From Tieghemiomyces parasiticus (taxonomy: Eukaryota; Kickxellomycota; Dimargaritomycetes; Dimargaritales; Dimargaritaceae), in the NCBI GenBank assembly GCA_027575765.1, contig JANBPT010000808.1, positions 1-22,149 of the forward strand: DNA of 22,149 nucleotides. The letters run 5' to 3'. This document shows, one piece after another, positions 12,177 to 20,889 of this stretch. Under the pieces are notes generated by a model. It saw nothing but the letters and a program-made list of their open reading frames with translations. It was not told the origin of the DNA and did not search any database. The position numbers were made by a program, and so were the translations under genes. The first letter of the stretch is position 1; every line of letters begins with the position of its first letter.

Positions 12177-12323
12177 TCACACACCACAGATCGATACAGC
12201 TCACATATAGCGGGCTAGCCTCGCTGCGAGGCGTACTTGGAACTGATTGGGTAGATCCGAGGTGTGATGGCCAAACCTCTAATTCGGTATGTGTGTGTGG
12301 TAGACCTGGTCTGGCTGCGGGCC

Positions 12324-12329
12324 TTTATT
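12324..12329 (-). terminator. Poly(A) signal for the minus-strand 86-aa gene
   Basis: TTTATT on the + strand reads AATAAA on the minus strand, about 245 nt past the stop codon of the small gene. The facing bS18m signal is at 12171, so the two 3' ends may come close or overlap. Confidence 0.45.
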
Positions 12330-12572
12330 TTACATGCCCACAGATAAAACAAGGAAACCCGTTGAAGAAAATAGCGGTGATGTTTATGCTTTGGTTATTG
12401 GTAGAATAGTCGCGATAGCAACGGAGGCATGGAGTGGCGAGGATTCCTCTTTGCGGTTGACCATTCTGTGGTGCGCGGGGGAGGGAAGGTGGCCACACCA
12501 GAAAGGAATATGTCTTTCCCGTCCTTCCTTCTGTGTCCTAGTCCTATCTTGATGGGTGGAAGGCATCCGAGT

Positions 12573-12833
12573 CTACTGGGTCGCCTCGGCCTCAGCGGCC
12601 AGCTTAGCCTCCCGCTTGGCGCGGTGGTCCATAACGGTACGGTACCGCATCTCGTAGAGCATCTGCTGTTCCTCCTTGAAACCCTTGTACCAGATACCGC
12701 CCACGCCACCGAGCGCGATGTAGATCGCGTAGCCCGTGTAGGCCTCGAAGAAGGGACGGTTGGCCAGGCCCATGGCGTACATGCGACCAAAGAAGCCGAA
12801 GCCCATGCCAGTCAACATGTATTTGAAGACCAT
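12573..12833 (-). CDS. 86-aa two-segment membrane protein, possible complex I NDUFC2/NUXM-type subunit
   Basis: A single-exon minus-strand frame of 86 aa begins at an ATG in an excellent context (ACCATGG). A longer reading from 12890 is open but starts at an upstream in-frame codon in sequence that looks like a leader. The protein has a Gly-rich hydrophobic segment (about 4-24, interrupted by R17), a short linker with N25-R-P, a second hydrophobic segment (about 34-52, rich in G, Y and I), and a charged Lys/Arg/Glu/Ala tail (53-86) that should be helical. The pattern of two membrane spans with an RP linker and a charged tail recalls the mitochondrial complex I subunit NDUFC2 (fungal NUXM), but I cannot show homology. 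A CCAAT box on the minus strand (12942-12946) about 110 nt upstream fits a respiratory gene. The CDS is fairly certain; the identity is a suggestion. Confidence 0.6.
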   Translation of the reverse strand: MVFKYMLTGMGFGFFGRMYAMGLANRPFFEAYTGYAIYIALGGVGGIWYKGFKEEQQMLYEMRYRTVMDHRAKREAKLAAEAEATQ

Positions 12834-14408
12834 GGTAAGCGCAGAAAGGTTTACGGAGCAGGAAGGGTGGGCGGGTAATGGAGTAGGCAACCGGAGCGCG
12901 ACGAAGAACGGATGGGAGCGCAGAGAAATAAGAATCTAACTATTGGGGGGAGGTTGCAACGAATGAGACGAAACGGAATGCATCCGGTGGGTGGGCCAAA
13001 CTCATCGACCGATAGTTGGAATCACAGTGTCTAGGACTGGAGCGTGCCCACCGATGAGCACTCAGCTCGTCAGGTCTCAGGGTGGGGGGAGGGGGCACAA
13101 CGTGTGTACAATGTACTTCAAGCCTGCGCTGCGGCCAGTCTAGTACTCTTTTCCCCCCTTCCAGATGGGAGGGGGGGGGGGTCACCACCCGGTAGTGGGT
13201 ACAGTCCGGCAGTTTCGTAACCTGCAGCACTGTGCCTACCAGCGACAAGGGCCTATTGACGGGTAATGTTCATAGCATGGCTTGACTTCAAGTTTGGTCT
13301 CGTTCTTAATGCCACACAGTTTGTAGACCCATTAGAGGTATGGTTTTGGCCCTACAGGCGACAGCACGATGACGGGGGGCATCAAGCCACATGTTGGTGT
13401 CGTTAGCCCGATACGAATACGGTCAGGCCAGGCGCCTACGTTTGTTTGGACGGCGGCCACTGAATGCTCAACTAACTGTGGTGGTGAGGAGGCAGGTATT
13501 AGCCCACACAGCGGTTCTTTAGGTAACCTGTCCGTTATTCCCCAGGCCCTACGAAGGGGCCAGCTGGCTCTTCAGGCAGCGGTGTATATATTCACGTGAT
13601 TAAAGTTATTCGGCGTTGGGGTGGAGGAGAAGGGCGCTGGGGAGGGGCCTGGCCGCCCCATGGCGAGAGTTTAAACCCCGTGACCAAATTGTATCAAGGA
13701 GTTAAGGTGACGTTAGGCGTGATGAAAAAATTAGGCGGGCTTTGATAAAAATTTTAGGGTTTCGATCGAGGGCCTTGAGAGCGCCTGGTGCTGTCCACCC
13801 GTCGTCTCCAGGTCACGTTGACAGCTTACGAGAACCAGAACCATCAGCACAGAGACCGCTCTGGCCAGCACTAAGGGGGCCTAAAGTGCTCGCGGATCTG
13901 GCCCAGACGTCGTATTCAGCCTAGGGCCAGGCTGTGGGAGGGGGGACACCGTGCAATTTTTTATAGGCGGCCTTGGACATGCCCGACATCTCTGCCCCAC
14001 CCAGGACGTGTAAAATTTAGGCCTACAACATCTTTCCCCCCCCCACTTCAAAAAAATTCGCCGGGGCCCACCCGTCAAGGATTTTGCGGGGCCGTACAGG
14101 CCTGGCGGATATCAAAGCAAGTGGGTGAAGGGGCCTTGCGAGCCCATCCAAGAGGGTCCCCCCCCCGAAACCTCCCACTACGGGAGGGCCCAGTGCTGGG
14201 CGGGGACGGAAAAAGGGCGGGAAAGACGTAGGCCATAATAGCGCCCAGATCCGTGCCTACGATTCCGATCTTCCTCTTTTTTCAAATCTACCAGGCCAAT
14301 AAGTTCGGTTGAGAGGATCGCAGCTCCCGTTTGGTTCCATCTCTTTCTCCCCTTCTTCCGGTTAAGCCCACTGAAGCTTAGTAGAAGTATCTCCCTTACT
14401 TACCCACC
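12834..14408. promoter_or_regulatory. Head-to-head intergenic region between the 86-aa gene and RPS9
   Basis: No credible coding exon is present in these 1,575 bp. The region should carry the promoters of both flanking genes. Visible elements are a minus-strand CCAAT (12942-12946), an 11-G homopolymer near 13171, an E-box CACGTG (13593-13598) beside TATATATT, a four-run G-rich stretch (13618-13647) able in principle to form a G-quadruplex, a telobox-like TTAGGGTTT (13754-13762), long C runs near 14036 and 14158, and a CCAAT (14296-14300). The function of each site is inferred from motif alone. Confidence 0.5.
14340..14359 (+). promoter_or_regulatory. Pyrimidine tract in the RPS9 leader
   Basis: Twenty consecutive pyrimidines lie 50-69 nt before the RPS9 start codon and about 40 nt after a CCAAT box. 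Ribosomal protein genes often start transcription within such tracts, giving TOP-like 5' ends. The transcription start is not known here. Confidence 0.45.
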
Positions 14409-14978
14409 ATGGTTCCGCGCAATTTCTCCAAGACCTACAAGGTCCCCCGCCGTCCTTTCGAGAAGGAGCGTCTCGATCAGGAGCTCAAGCTGGTCGGTGA
14501 GTACGGCCTCCGCAACAAGCGCGAGATCTGGCGTGTGGCCTACACCCTCTCCAACATCCGTCGTGCGGCCCGTGAGCTGCTGACCCTGGAGGTGTCCGAC
14601 CCCCGTCGTCTGTTCGAGGGTAACGCCCTGATTCGTCGTCTGATCCGCATCGGCGTGCTCGACGAGACCAAGGCCAAGCTCGACTACGTGCTGGGTCTCA
14701 AGATTGAGGACTTTTTGGAGCGCCGCCTCCAGACCCAGGTCTTCAAGCTTGGTCTGGCCAAGTCCGTCCACCACGCCCGTGTGCTGATCCGTCAGCGTCA
14801 CATCCGCGTCGGTAAGCAGATGGTCAACGTGCCTTCCTTCGTCGTCCGTCTCGACTCCCAGAAGCACATTGACTTCTCGATCACCTCGCCCTACGGTGGT
14901 GGCCGCCCCGGCCGCGTCAAGCGCCGCAAGCTCCGCGCCGGCGCCGCCGGTGGTGACGAGGAGGAGGAGGACGAGTAA
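14409..14978 (+). CDS. RPS9: Cytosolic 40S ribosomal protein S9 (uS4)
   Basis: An intact, intronless frame of 189 aa, against 190-197 aa in other eukaryotes. The protein is a primary rRNA-binding protein of the 40S body and takes part in decoding accuracy. The N-terminus ([10 protein letters not shown]) is of the fungal kind. Highly conserved blocks follow, including the R-R-P-F-E-K start of the first domain, the [11 protein letters not shown] block (about 64-74), the S4 RNA-binding domain (about 105-165, with [11 protein letters not shown]) and the [13 protein letters not shown] motif near 160-172. It ends in a Gly/Glu/Asp-rich tail. Codon use is strongly biased to C- or T-ending codons, more than in its neighbours, as expected for very high expression. 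The start context CCACCATGG is optimal. Lack of an intron is a little unusual, since many fungal RP genes have one near the start. Confidence 0.98.
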   Translation: MVPRNFSKTYKVPRRPFEKERLDQELKLVGEYGLRNKREIWRVAYTLSNIRRAARELLTLEVSDPRRLFEGNALIRRLIRIGVLDETKAKLDYVLGLKIEDFLERRLQTQVFKLGLAKSVHHARVLIRQRHIRVGKQMVNVPSFVVRLDSQKHIDFSITSPYGGGRPGRVKRRKLRAGAAGGDEEEEDE

Positions 14979-15300
14979 ACCCTTTATTGGTCGTCCGCTT
15001 GTAGTTAGCACTACGCCCCTCTCCTCCCTCCCCTCGCCCCGTCCCCTCCCTCCCCTCCCCCATCTAAACCCCTGTGCTGCTGAGCTCCCCGACCTTTCGG
15101 GACCCGTTGCTCTTGGGGGGGCCACCTGTTTATGCTCTACGCCGACGCTGGACGGTGGCTTCTCTGACGACGGTTGCATCCGGACCTCACCTTTCTCCGC
15201 CATGCAGCTTACGCATACCATCATCTGGAACCTGTAGTTGTGACTGGCCCCGTGTGCAAGTCGTGCGGGCCGACGCAACCGTGGTGTTCGTTTACTCCAA

Positions 15301-15306
15301 AATAAA
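15301..15306 (+). terminator. Poly(A) signal for RPS9
   Basis: AATAAA lies 323 nt after the RPS9 stop. The 3' region before it starts with a CT-rich run (15010-15065). No better signal is closer to the stop. The stretch from here to the kanadaptin start at 15664 shows no gene and must hold the kanadaptin promoter. Confidence 0.5.
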
Positions 15307-15663
15307 TGTCTATGGCCGTTATTGGAATGGAGCTTTTTTTCACAATTTCACTAAATCAATTTGAACTCCGTTTATCGCAGCGTCAGGTTGGGCAGGAAAC
15401 CGTCAACCGGCGTCAAGATTGCAAGGTCAGGCCCGGTGAATAGTGTGGTTATGCTGCTAAGATGGTGCGTGCGATAGGGAGGAGGGGTGTCATGGATGAA
15501 TTGTTAGAGGGCAAGGTATCTGAATAACCTGTAATAGATAGATTCCGGAAGTGCTCAAGGCATGCCCTCCGTCCGTCGTTACTCCCTGATCGCTTTGTCA
15601 CACATACATACACTTTTTCACTCGTTTATTGCAAGCTACAGCCCATCATTCGGCAGGCCCACG

Positions 15664-17682
15664 ATGAGCCTACCAGAGCAGAATGCGGACGCGGCAGGTA
15701 AGTCCGCTAATCGCGTGCTCGGCGGTATCGCAAGCGAATCTGTTAGTCTGCCGAATCTCGTTTTATACGACCAGGGGCGCCCTATTGACCTGCCCCGCTG
15801 ACGTTTCATCTGCCTGGGCTGCTCTCTACCATTGACACCCTCCTGGAGTAGAACACCCCACGGCGCCTCGGTTGCCCTACACGGCCCCCGAGGGGGGCCG
15901 CGCCCCGCCAAGCCCTAGCTACTATTTCGAGGTGATCAAAAGCGGCGTGTCGCTTGAACCCATTGACTTGGCCCTGGATGTGAGCTTTTTGGTGGTGGGC
16001 CGACTCCCCATCTGTGATGTACCGCTCGAACACCCTTCTGTTTCGCGCTACCATGCCGTGATCCAGTTCCACGGTACTGCTGCTGGCCCAGCCCTGTATG
16101 ACCTCGGGAGCGCCCACGGGACCTATGTGAATCGGCGGCGCCTCCCACCTCGTACCTACCAGGCAGTACATGTGGGGGACCACGTGGTGTTTGGCGAGAG
16201 CACGCGGGTCTATGTGCTTCAATCGAGCCTGCCACCTGAACCTTTCATCGAACCACCCGTTATCGCCCCAGCACATCACCGGCCGCCTAAGCGTGAGGCA
16301 CCAGTCGCCGCACCACCCGACGCTGCGGAAGCAGTAGCGTCAAGTAAAGTTCCTTTTTACGCCAAAGACCCGCGCCGAGTTCTACGCGATTTCCTTGAAC
16401 GGTCCGGGTACGACGATGACCTCCAGTTCCGTACGGTCGACCCTGATCAGACCGGCGAGGACTTCGTGACCTACGTGGTCCTCCCATCGGAACTATTAAC
16501 CGGCGTAGACGCCGAGTTTTCCCCAGGTCGGGACCGCAAGAAGAAGGCATCCCAGAACCAGGCGGCGCTCCATGCCTGTGAGGAATTGACTCGCCTACAA
16601 CTCCTGGGGGGCGGGCCCGACGGTGCTGGCGGTGAACCCAGGGAGACGGCGGCGGAAGCCCGGCGGAAGCGTATTCGCGAGATGTTTGGCGACGAAGATG
16701 GCGCCGATGATAACGACCCCTACTACGACCGGACGGGCACAGTGGCCAAGAACCGGTGCTTGCGGAAAGATAGAACAACCCGTGGTACAAATGCGGACGC
16801 CGTTGCCGATTCTGCCCCGGGCACATCTGCCATCGTGACGCTGATGTCGCTCGAAACGAGCCACAGCCGGCTGGCGCAGCGGCTGGCCGAGATCCGCGCG
16901 GAACTGGCCAAGACGCCAAGTGGCACGGGTCAGCAGGCGGCGGAGGGTAATGACGACGAGGACGACCTGGACGCTTACATGCGGCAGATCACTACCGACG
17001 TGCACCAGGGCCTACGCCAGGAGATGGCTCGACTAGAGCAGGTGAGTTACGAGCAAGAGCCGCGAAGTCGGCTAGGCCAGGCTGACACATAGCACACACA
17101 CACCCCCTTCACAATTTGATTAATTCTGGTAGCCCCTCAATTTTATGTCAACTAACCCAGCACCCCTTTATTGTGCTCGCACCATCGCATCTATCAGGAG
17201 CTAACAAGCGTGGAGGTACAGCTAAAGGGGCTCGAACAAGCTAAATCCGGCGCCACTCAACCACCGAGCAGGACGCCACCGCCAGCCGCTATCGCCAATT
17301 CTGTACCCTCCCCAGTGGCTCGTACCAATTCACCCGGCATTGACACAACCTCACCGCTGAGAACGATGGCTACGACTAGAGTGTACACGTTTACAGGCGG
17401 ACCACCGGCTGATCCAGCACGTGATGCCGATGTTGAAGAGCCACAGGACCGCTCCAGCGTTTGGGTACCACCCTCTGGTCAAAAAGGTAGGCATGTCAAC
17501 GTGAGCAACTATGGACCCATGGTAGGGGCCGATTGCACCCACGGTTAGCCTTCCTATATTCTAAGGATTTAGTTGCCATACTCCATGTGGAAGCGCTAAC
17601 TGCCAACTCAATGATGTCTACTCATACGTTTACCCTGTCAGGCGATGGACGGACCGCTCTCAATGACAAGTACGGTTACTAA
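15664..17682 (+). CDS. SLC4A1AP: Kanadaptin (SLC4A1AP) homologue, join 15664-15697, 15852-17041, 17198-17486, 17642-17682
   Basis: Four exons encode 517 aa. Animal kanadaptin was first described as a kidney anion-exchanger partner, but it is largely nuclear and has an FHA phosphothreonine-binding domain plus a dsRNA-binding-like fold; its role remains unclear. Seen here: an FHA domain (about 40-125) with G61-R62, S76-R-Y-H79 and the L-G-S-A-H-G-T-Y-V-N block (96-105); a dsRBD-like region (about 178-263) preceded by F-Y-A-K-D-P; the D-P-Y-Y-D-R-T-G signature (about 300-308); the D-L-D-A-Y-M motif (383-388); a coiled segment; and the family C-terminus W-V-P-P (497-500) ... D-K-Y-G-Y (513-517). 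Introns are 15698-15851 (phase 1), 17042-17197 (phase 0) and 17487-17641 (phase 1). An in-frame ATG at 15562 would add 34 residues, but the stretch between looks like a leader. The last exon codes only 13 residues, yet matches the family end exactly. Confidence 0.94.
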
Positions 17683-17850
17683 TGTGGGTTAGTTGAGCAT
17701 GGGGATGGCGGTTTAGTGTACTAGTAAGTCGAAATCTTCTCGAGAATTTGATCTATTTCCGTACGGTAGGACAATCAAATCCGGGGCAGATAAACAGACC
17801 AACATCGGCCATTATATCTAAATATAGACACGCTTTTATTTTTTGGGATG

Positions 17851-17856
17851 AATAAA
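17851..17856 (+). terminator. Poly(A) signal for kanadaptin
   Basis: AATAAA lies 168 nt after the kanadaptin stop codon and just after a T-rich run at 17834-17844, on the same strand. Confidence 0.6.
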
Positions 17857-18787
17857 TGGGTCGGACGGCCGGTAGTGGCAATGTTACCAGCGCGACTCAG
17901 GGCCGTGGGGAGAGGATAATGGCGAGGCTAGGTTATAGGGATCATACGAACACGCCGTGCTGCTCCCGCCATGTAACCCTTCACCTTGGCCGATGAGATT
18001 AGGCTATGACATAGTCGTCATGTGTTGTTTGGTACATGCTAATACCTGTTCTATCCCATGCTAGGCTGCTATGGCAATCCGCACCAAATTGGCCAAAGTG
18101 CATATGCCGCTGGCAATACTAAATACGAGTAGACCTGGAGCCCAGAGGCACGAAGGAGCGTATGGGTCGGTCTAAAGTCACCTTAAATACCTTACGGTTT
18201 CCCTACGCTCATCTTCCAATTGGTTTGTTGTCTTACCCAGCTACCGTTGCCTGGGGCGCGACGTCTATAAGGGGTACGAGCCTATGGGCCGAAAGCGACA
18301 TGACGACATGCCGGGTTCCCAGCTACGCACTCTTCGAAAGGCAGGGGTCGGTCTACGCAATGACCTTATTAGTAAGAGGTACAGGTAAAATTAAGAATGC
18401 CAGCGACGTAAATCTAGTAACGTCAGGACCGCATAGTTGTGGATAGCGTAGCTACTTCTCACGTACAACCGCTCTAAACGTGTAGAAGGAGGCCCGTTGG
18501 GAAACCGAAGCCTACATACCATTTGTTTGCAACAGTTTCCTAAACGAACTGGGCGGTGGTCCCCATTTACCCTGCCCTTCCCATTCCCTTGAATATATAG
18601 CCAACGGATAAAGTTGCATATTAGTTGCTGGGAGGGGGAGGGTTATGTTGAAGTCGAGGTGAATCAGTAGGGATTATAAGGGCGTCAACTCCTTGTCTAG
18701 CGGCATCGAAGCGATGGCGTGATGTGAGACAACCAAGGGATGTTCGTGCATGCCCAATGGCACCAACAAATACAACTTCGCATTCCG

Positions 18788-18861
18788 AGTGGTTTCAGGG
18801 AATGGTAGAACCCAGGACGGTCTCAGATGCGCAGCATCCACACCAACTGAGCTAGGCAGTT
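18788..18861 (-). other. tRNA-like sequence with A and B boxes (degenerate)
   Basis: On the minus strand an exact type-2 Pol III A box (TAGCTCAGTTGG, near 18854-18843) is followed by a B-box-like GGGTTCTACC (18813-18804). Their spacing fits a tRNA of about 74 nt. The acceptor, D and T stems do not pair, and no proper 7-base anticodon loop forms, so this is not a working tRNA. It may be a decayed tRNA, a tRNA-derived SINE head, or chance. Confidence 0.25.
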
Positions 18862-19805
18862 GTCATGGGCAGCTGGCATCGGGATGCATCCATGGGCATG
18901 TATAGGTGCCAGGACGGCGTGCCGGACGATAGATTACAAGACAACTGAGGACCACTACGACAAGCCGGCTGGTAGACGACCGTCCATCGACAATGCAAGG
19001 GTCACTCGACGGTAATAAACGACTGCTTTATTTCAATGGCTAGTGTTCGGCCTGGACATGAGAATGACCACTTTTAGTTACCTAGACCGCTAATCCCGCC
19101 ACCACTGCGTTAGGCCAAGGCACATTAAGACAAGAATGAGGAAGCGATGGAGTTAGAGCTGGTATAAGCAGGGCAAGGTAGCTGTGGTAAACTGTATCAG
19201 ACCGCATAGAGGCAGGGGGTAAGTGGGTAGAAGTGCTGTAGCGTGGGGCAGCCTGGGTGAGAAGGGGGGACGCTAGGTCTGAAGCAGAGATGGCCAGAGG
19301 GTTTGTGAGCCGCCCCGACCTGTAGGGCAGACAGGCCAAGGGCTCTACTATATGCCTGGTTCCCTCCCCTATGGGCCCCTAATAGCGTCAGCCCTGCCTA
19401 CTCGAAGGTGATTGTCGACCAAATGCCACTCCGCCACTGCCTAGCCTAATCTCCCCTCCCACTCATCACTGCGACCCTTAAGGCCCTCCCTTCTATCTAA
19501 GGGCGGGGGGGGGACGGCGGGTGGTTAATAAGCCTCGCTCCACACTTCACTTCAACCAACCCTCAAGGCCGCGCCAATACTGGCACGCGAGCGCGTGTGT
19601 GCCGTCGCGAAAGCCTGCCTACTTGCCTCCCCCGCTAAATCCCTCTCCCCGTCCTGCTGTATCACTGGCCCGCTTATTGGTACATTTCATAAGGCCTGAA
19701 CAAGTTTTCCCCATCCCATCCCACCCGCCCCGCCCCCCGACCTTGCTCTTTCATCCCCCCCCCGTTAGGCCTCGGGATGGGGATGTGTGTGAACCCATCT
19801 ACTCG

Positions 19806-19840
19806 CACACACACACACACACCCACCCACCCATACATAC
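19806..19840. repeat. CA microsatellite with CCCA and CATA repeats
   Basis: A (CA) run of about 17 bases is followed by three ACCC units and a short CATA run. It lies in the pyrimidine-biased part of the intergenic region, outside any gene. Confidence 0.85.
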
Positions 19841-20516
19841 ACCCGCTTATCCGACTGAACGGTCAGGGGCTCATCCATTCGCGGATTCGTCCCTCCCTTC
19901 TCCTCCCTCGTTCGCCTTTCCTCATTGGCGATATATAAACGCCGGCCCCGCCCATCCCCAGGTGCCCGTTTCTGGTCCGCCGCAAACTCACAACACCCGG
20001 TGGTCACCTTATCTTGCTGACGCTCACTCCAAATCTTCCACGCTTGTCCCCCTCTACCCGTCTTGTATGCCAGACCCACCTCCTGCTGCAAGCTCTCACA
20101 TGGCCTACCTTGCCCTTCATCCCAGTTCGCTCTGATACGTTGGCCTTACCCCTTTTTCTTTTTTCTTTTCCTTCCCTCTCCCATCTCACCAGACCTACGG
20201 TATCTGCACCTCCCACTGCCTTCCTTTTTTGATTTGAGCCACTTGGTGTAACTGTAGGATCGCCTTCAGTCTTCCCTATTGTATCCCCCCTGACCCCCTA
20301 CCACCGCCGCCCAGCCTCCCGTCTCTCGCTTCCTACCCGTCACTACCTTTCCGTTCCTATTTAAACCCGACTTCCCCCCAGCCCCTCCGCTGGGCACTCG
20401 GCCGTTGCTTGCCCTATTGACTATTTAGATTTCGTTCACTGGGGCCGCCACAGACCGAGTAGACAGCTCTGGAGCCCCGTGACCCTTCGCCTCCTTTACT
20501 CACCGCCGCCGTTGCT

Positions 20517-20524
20517 TATATATA
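20517..20524 (+). promoter_or_regulatory. TATA-like element upstream of INTS6
   Basis: TATATATA followed by G lies 366 nt before the INTS6 start codon. Other TATA-like sites are at 19932-19939 (TATATAAA) and 20859-20866 (TTTATAAC); the last is only 24 nt before the ATG, too near to give a leader of normal length. Which one is used cannot be told from sequence. Confidence 0.35.
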
Positions 20525-20669
20525 GTATCGCACGCCCGCCCACACAATTGGTCGTAAACCATCCGTGGCCCAGTCCGCACCTCTACTTAACATTTCTACG
20601 GGGCACAGACTGTTCTCACTCTGTCTAGCCCTTAAACTCCGCCCGCTGCTTGTGACGGCCTTCCATTCA

Positions 20670-20679
20670 GTCACGTGAC
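20670..20679. promoter_or_regulatory. Palindromic E-box GTCACGTGAC
   Basis: A perfect 10-bp palindrome centred on CACGTG, 211 bp before the INTS6 start codon. This is the ideal site of bHLH factors such as fungal Cbf1, and equals the animal CLEAR consensus for TFEB-type factors. Binding is inferred. Confidence 0.55.
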
Positions 20680-20757
20680 GATGCGCCGCCGCGCCCCGTC
20701 CTTCGCCGTGACACCATTTCCTCCCTATTCAGCCCCCAGGCCCGGTGTGCTCTATTT

Positions 20758-20767
20758 GCCACGTGGC
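20758..20767. promoter_or_regulatory. Palindromic E-box GCCACGTGGC
   Basis: A second perfect 10-bp CACGTG palindrome, with different flanks, 88 bp after the first and 123 bp before the INTS6 start codon. Confidence 0.5.
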
Positions 20768-20889
20768 AGCACCGATATAGGAATCTGACTGTGCTGTGCT
20801 TCGGCCGTATTTGGTCCAAGTCGCTGCCCCCTCTTTTACTACCCCATTCACGGGTAGCTTTATAACCGGCTCCACCTGTGTCCCATCCT

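Larger units (their letters stand above)
17683..20889. other. 3.2-kb intergenic region before INTS6
   Basis: No convincing gene is visible on either strand. The first part (to about 19370) has balanced composition, facing AATAAA-type hexamers at 19014-19033 that could mark the end of an unrecognised transcript, and a tRNA-like stretch at 18788-18861. The second part (about 19370-20880) is strongly enriched in C and T on the + strand, with TATA-like sites at 19932, 20517 and 20859, a CA repeat and two CACGTG palindromes. It is best read as an extended INTS6 promoter or leader. Open frames here are pyrimidine-driven low complexity. Confidence 0.5.

Noticed and set aside
12429..12878. 149-aa + strand frame opposite the 86-aa gene
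   Set aside because: The minus-strand reading has membrane segments, a good start context and a poly(A) signal. The + frame has no such features.
13369..13599. 76-aa frame in the RPS9 upstream region
   Set aside because: No homology recognised and it overlaps promoter-like motifs (TATATATT, CACGTG). Its length is within chance.
14400..15278. 292-aa open frame on the minus strand over RPS9
   Set aside because: It is the exact antisense of the RPS9 coding region. The strong codon bias of RPS9 removes stops on the other strand, and the translation is V/L/E/G/T-rich with no family character.
15562..15801. 79-aa frame ahead of kanadaptin as its own gene
   Set aside because: Its 3' half runs through a GTAAGT donor at 15698 in phase with the FHA exon. 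It is the first kanadaptin exon plus intron, and the ATG at 15562 is only an alternative start.
18162..18446. 94-aa + strand frame in the intergenic region
   Set aside because: No recognisable motif, no fitting start context, neutral composition; a frame of this size is expected by chance.
18788..18861. A working tRNA gene on the minus strand
   Set aside because: A and B boxes are present, but acceptor, D and T stems fail to pair and no 7-base anticodon loop forms. Kept only as a low-confidence tRNA-like element.
19521..20135. 204-aa Pro/Ser/His-rich + strand frame
   Set aside because: It starts at a GTG, contains translated CA and CCCA repeats, and is explained by the pyrimidine bias of the region. 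Nothing suggests selection on protein.
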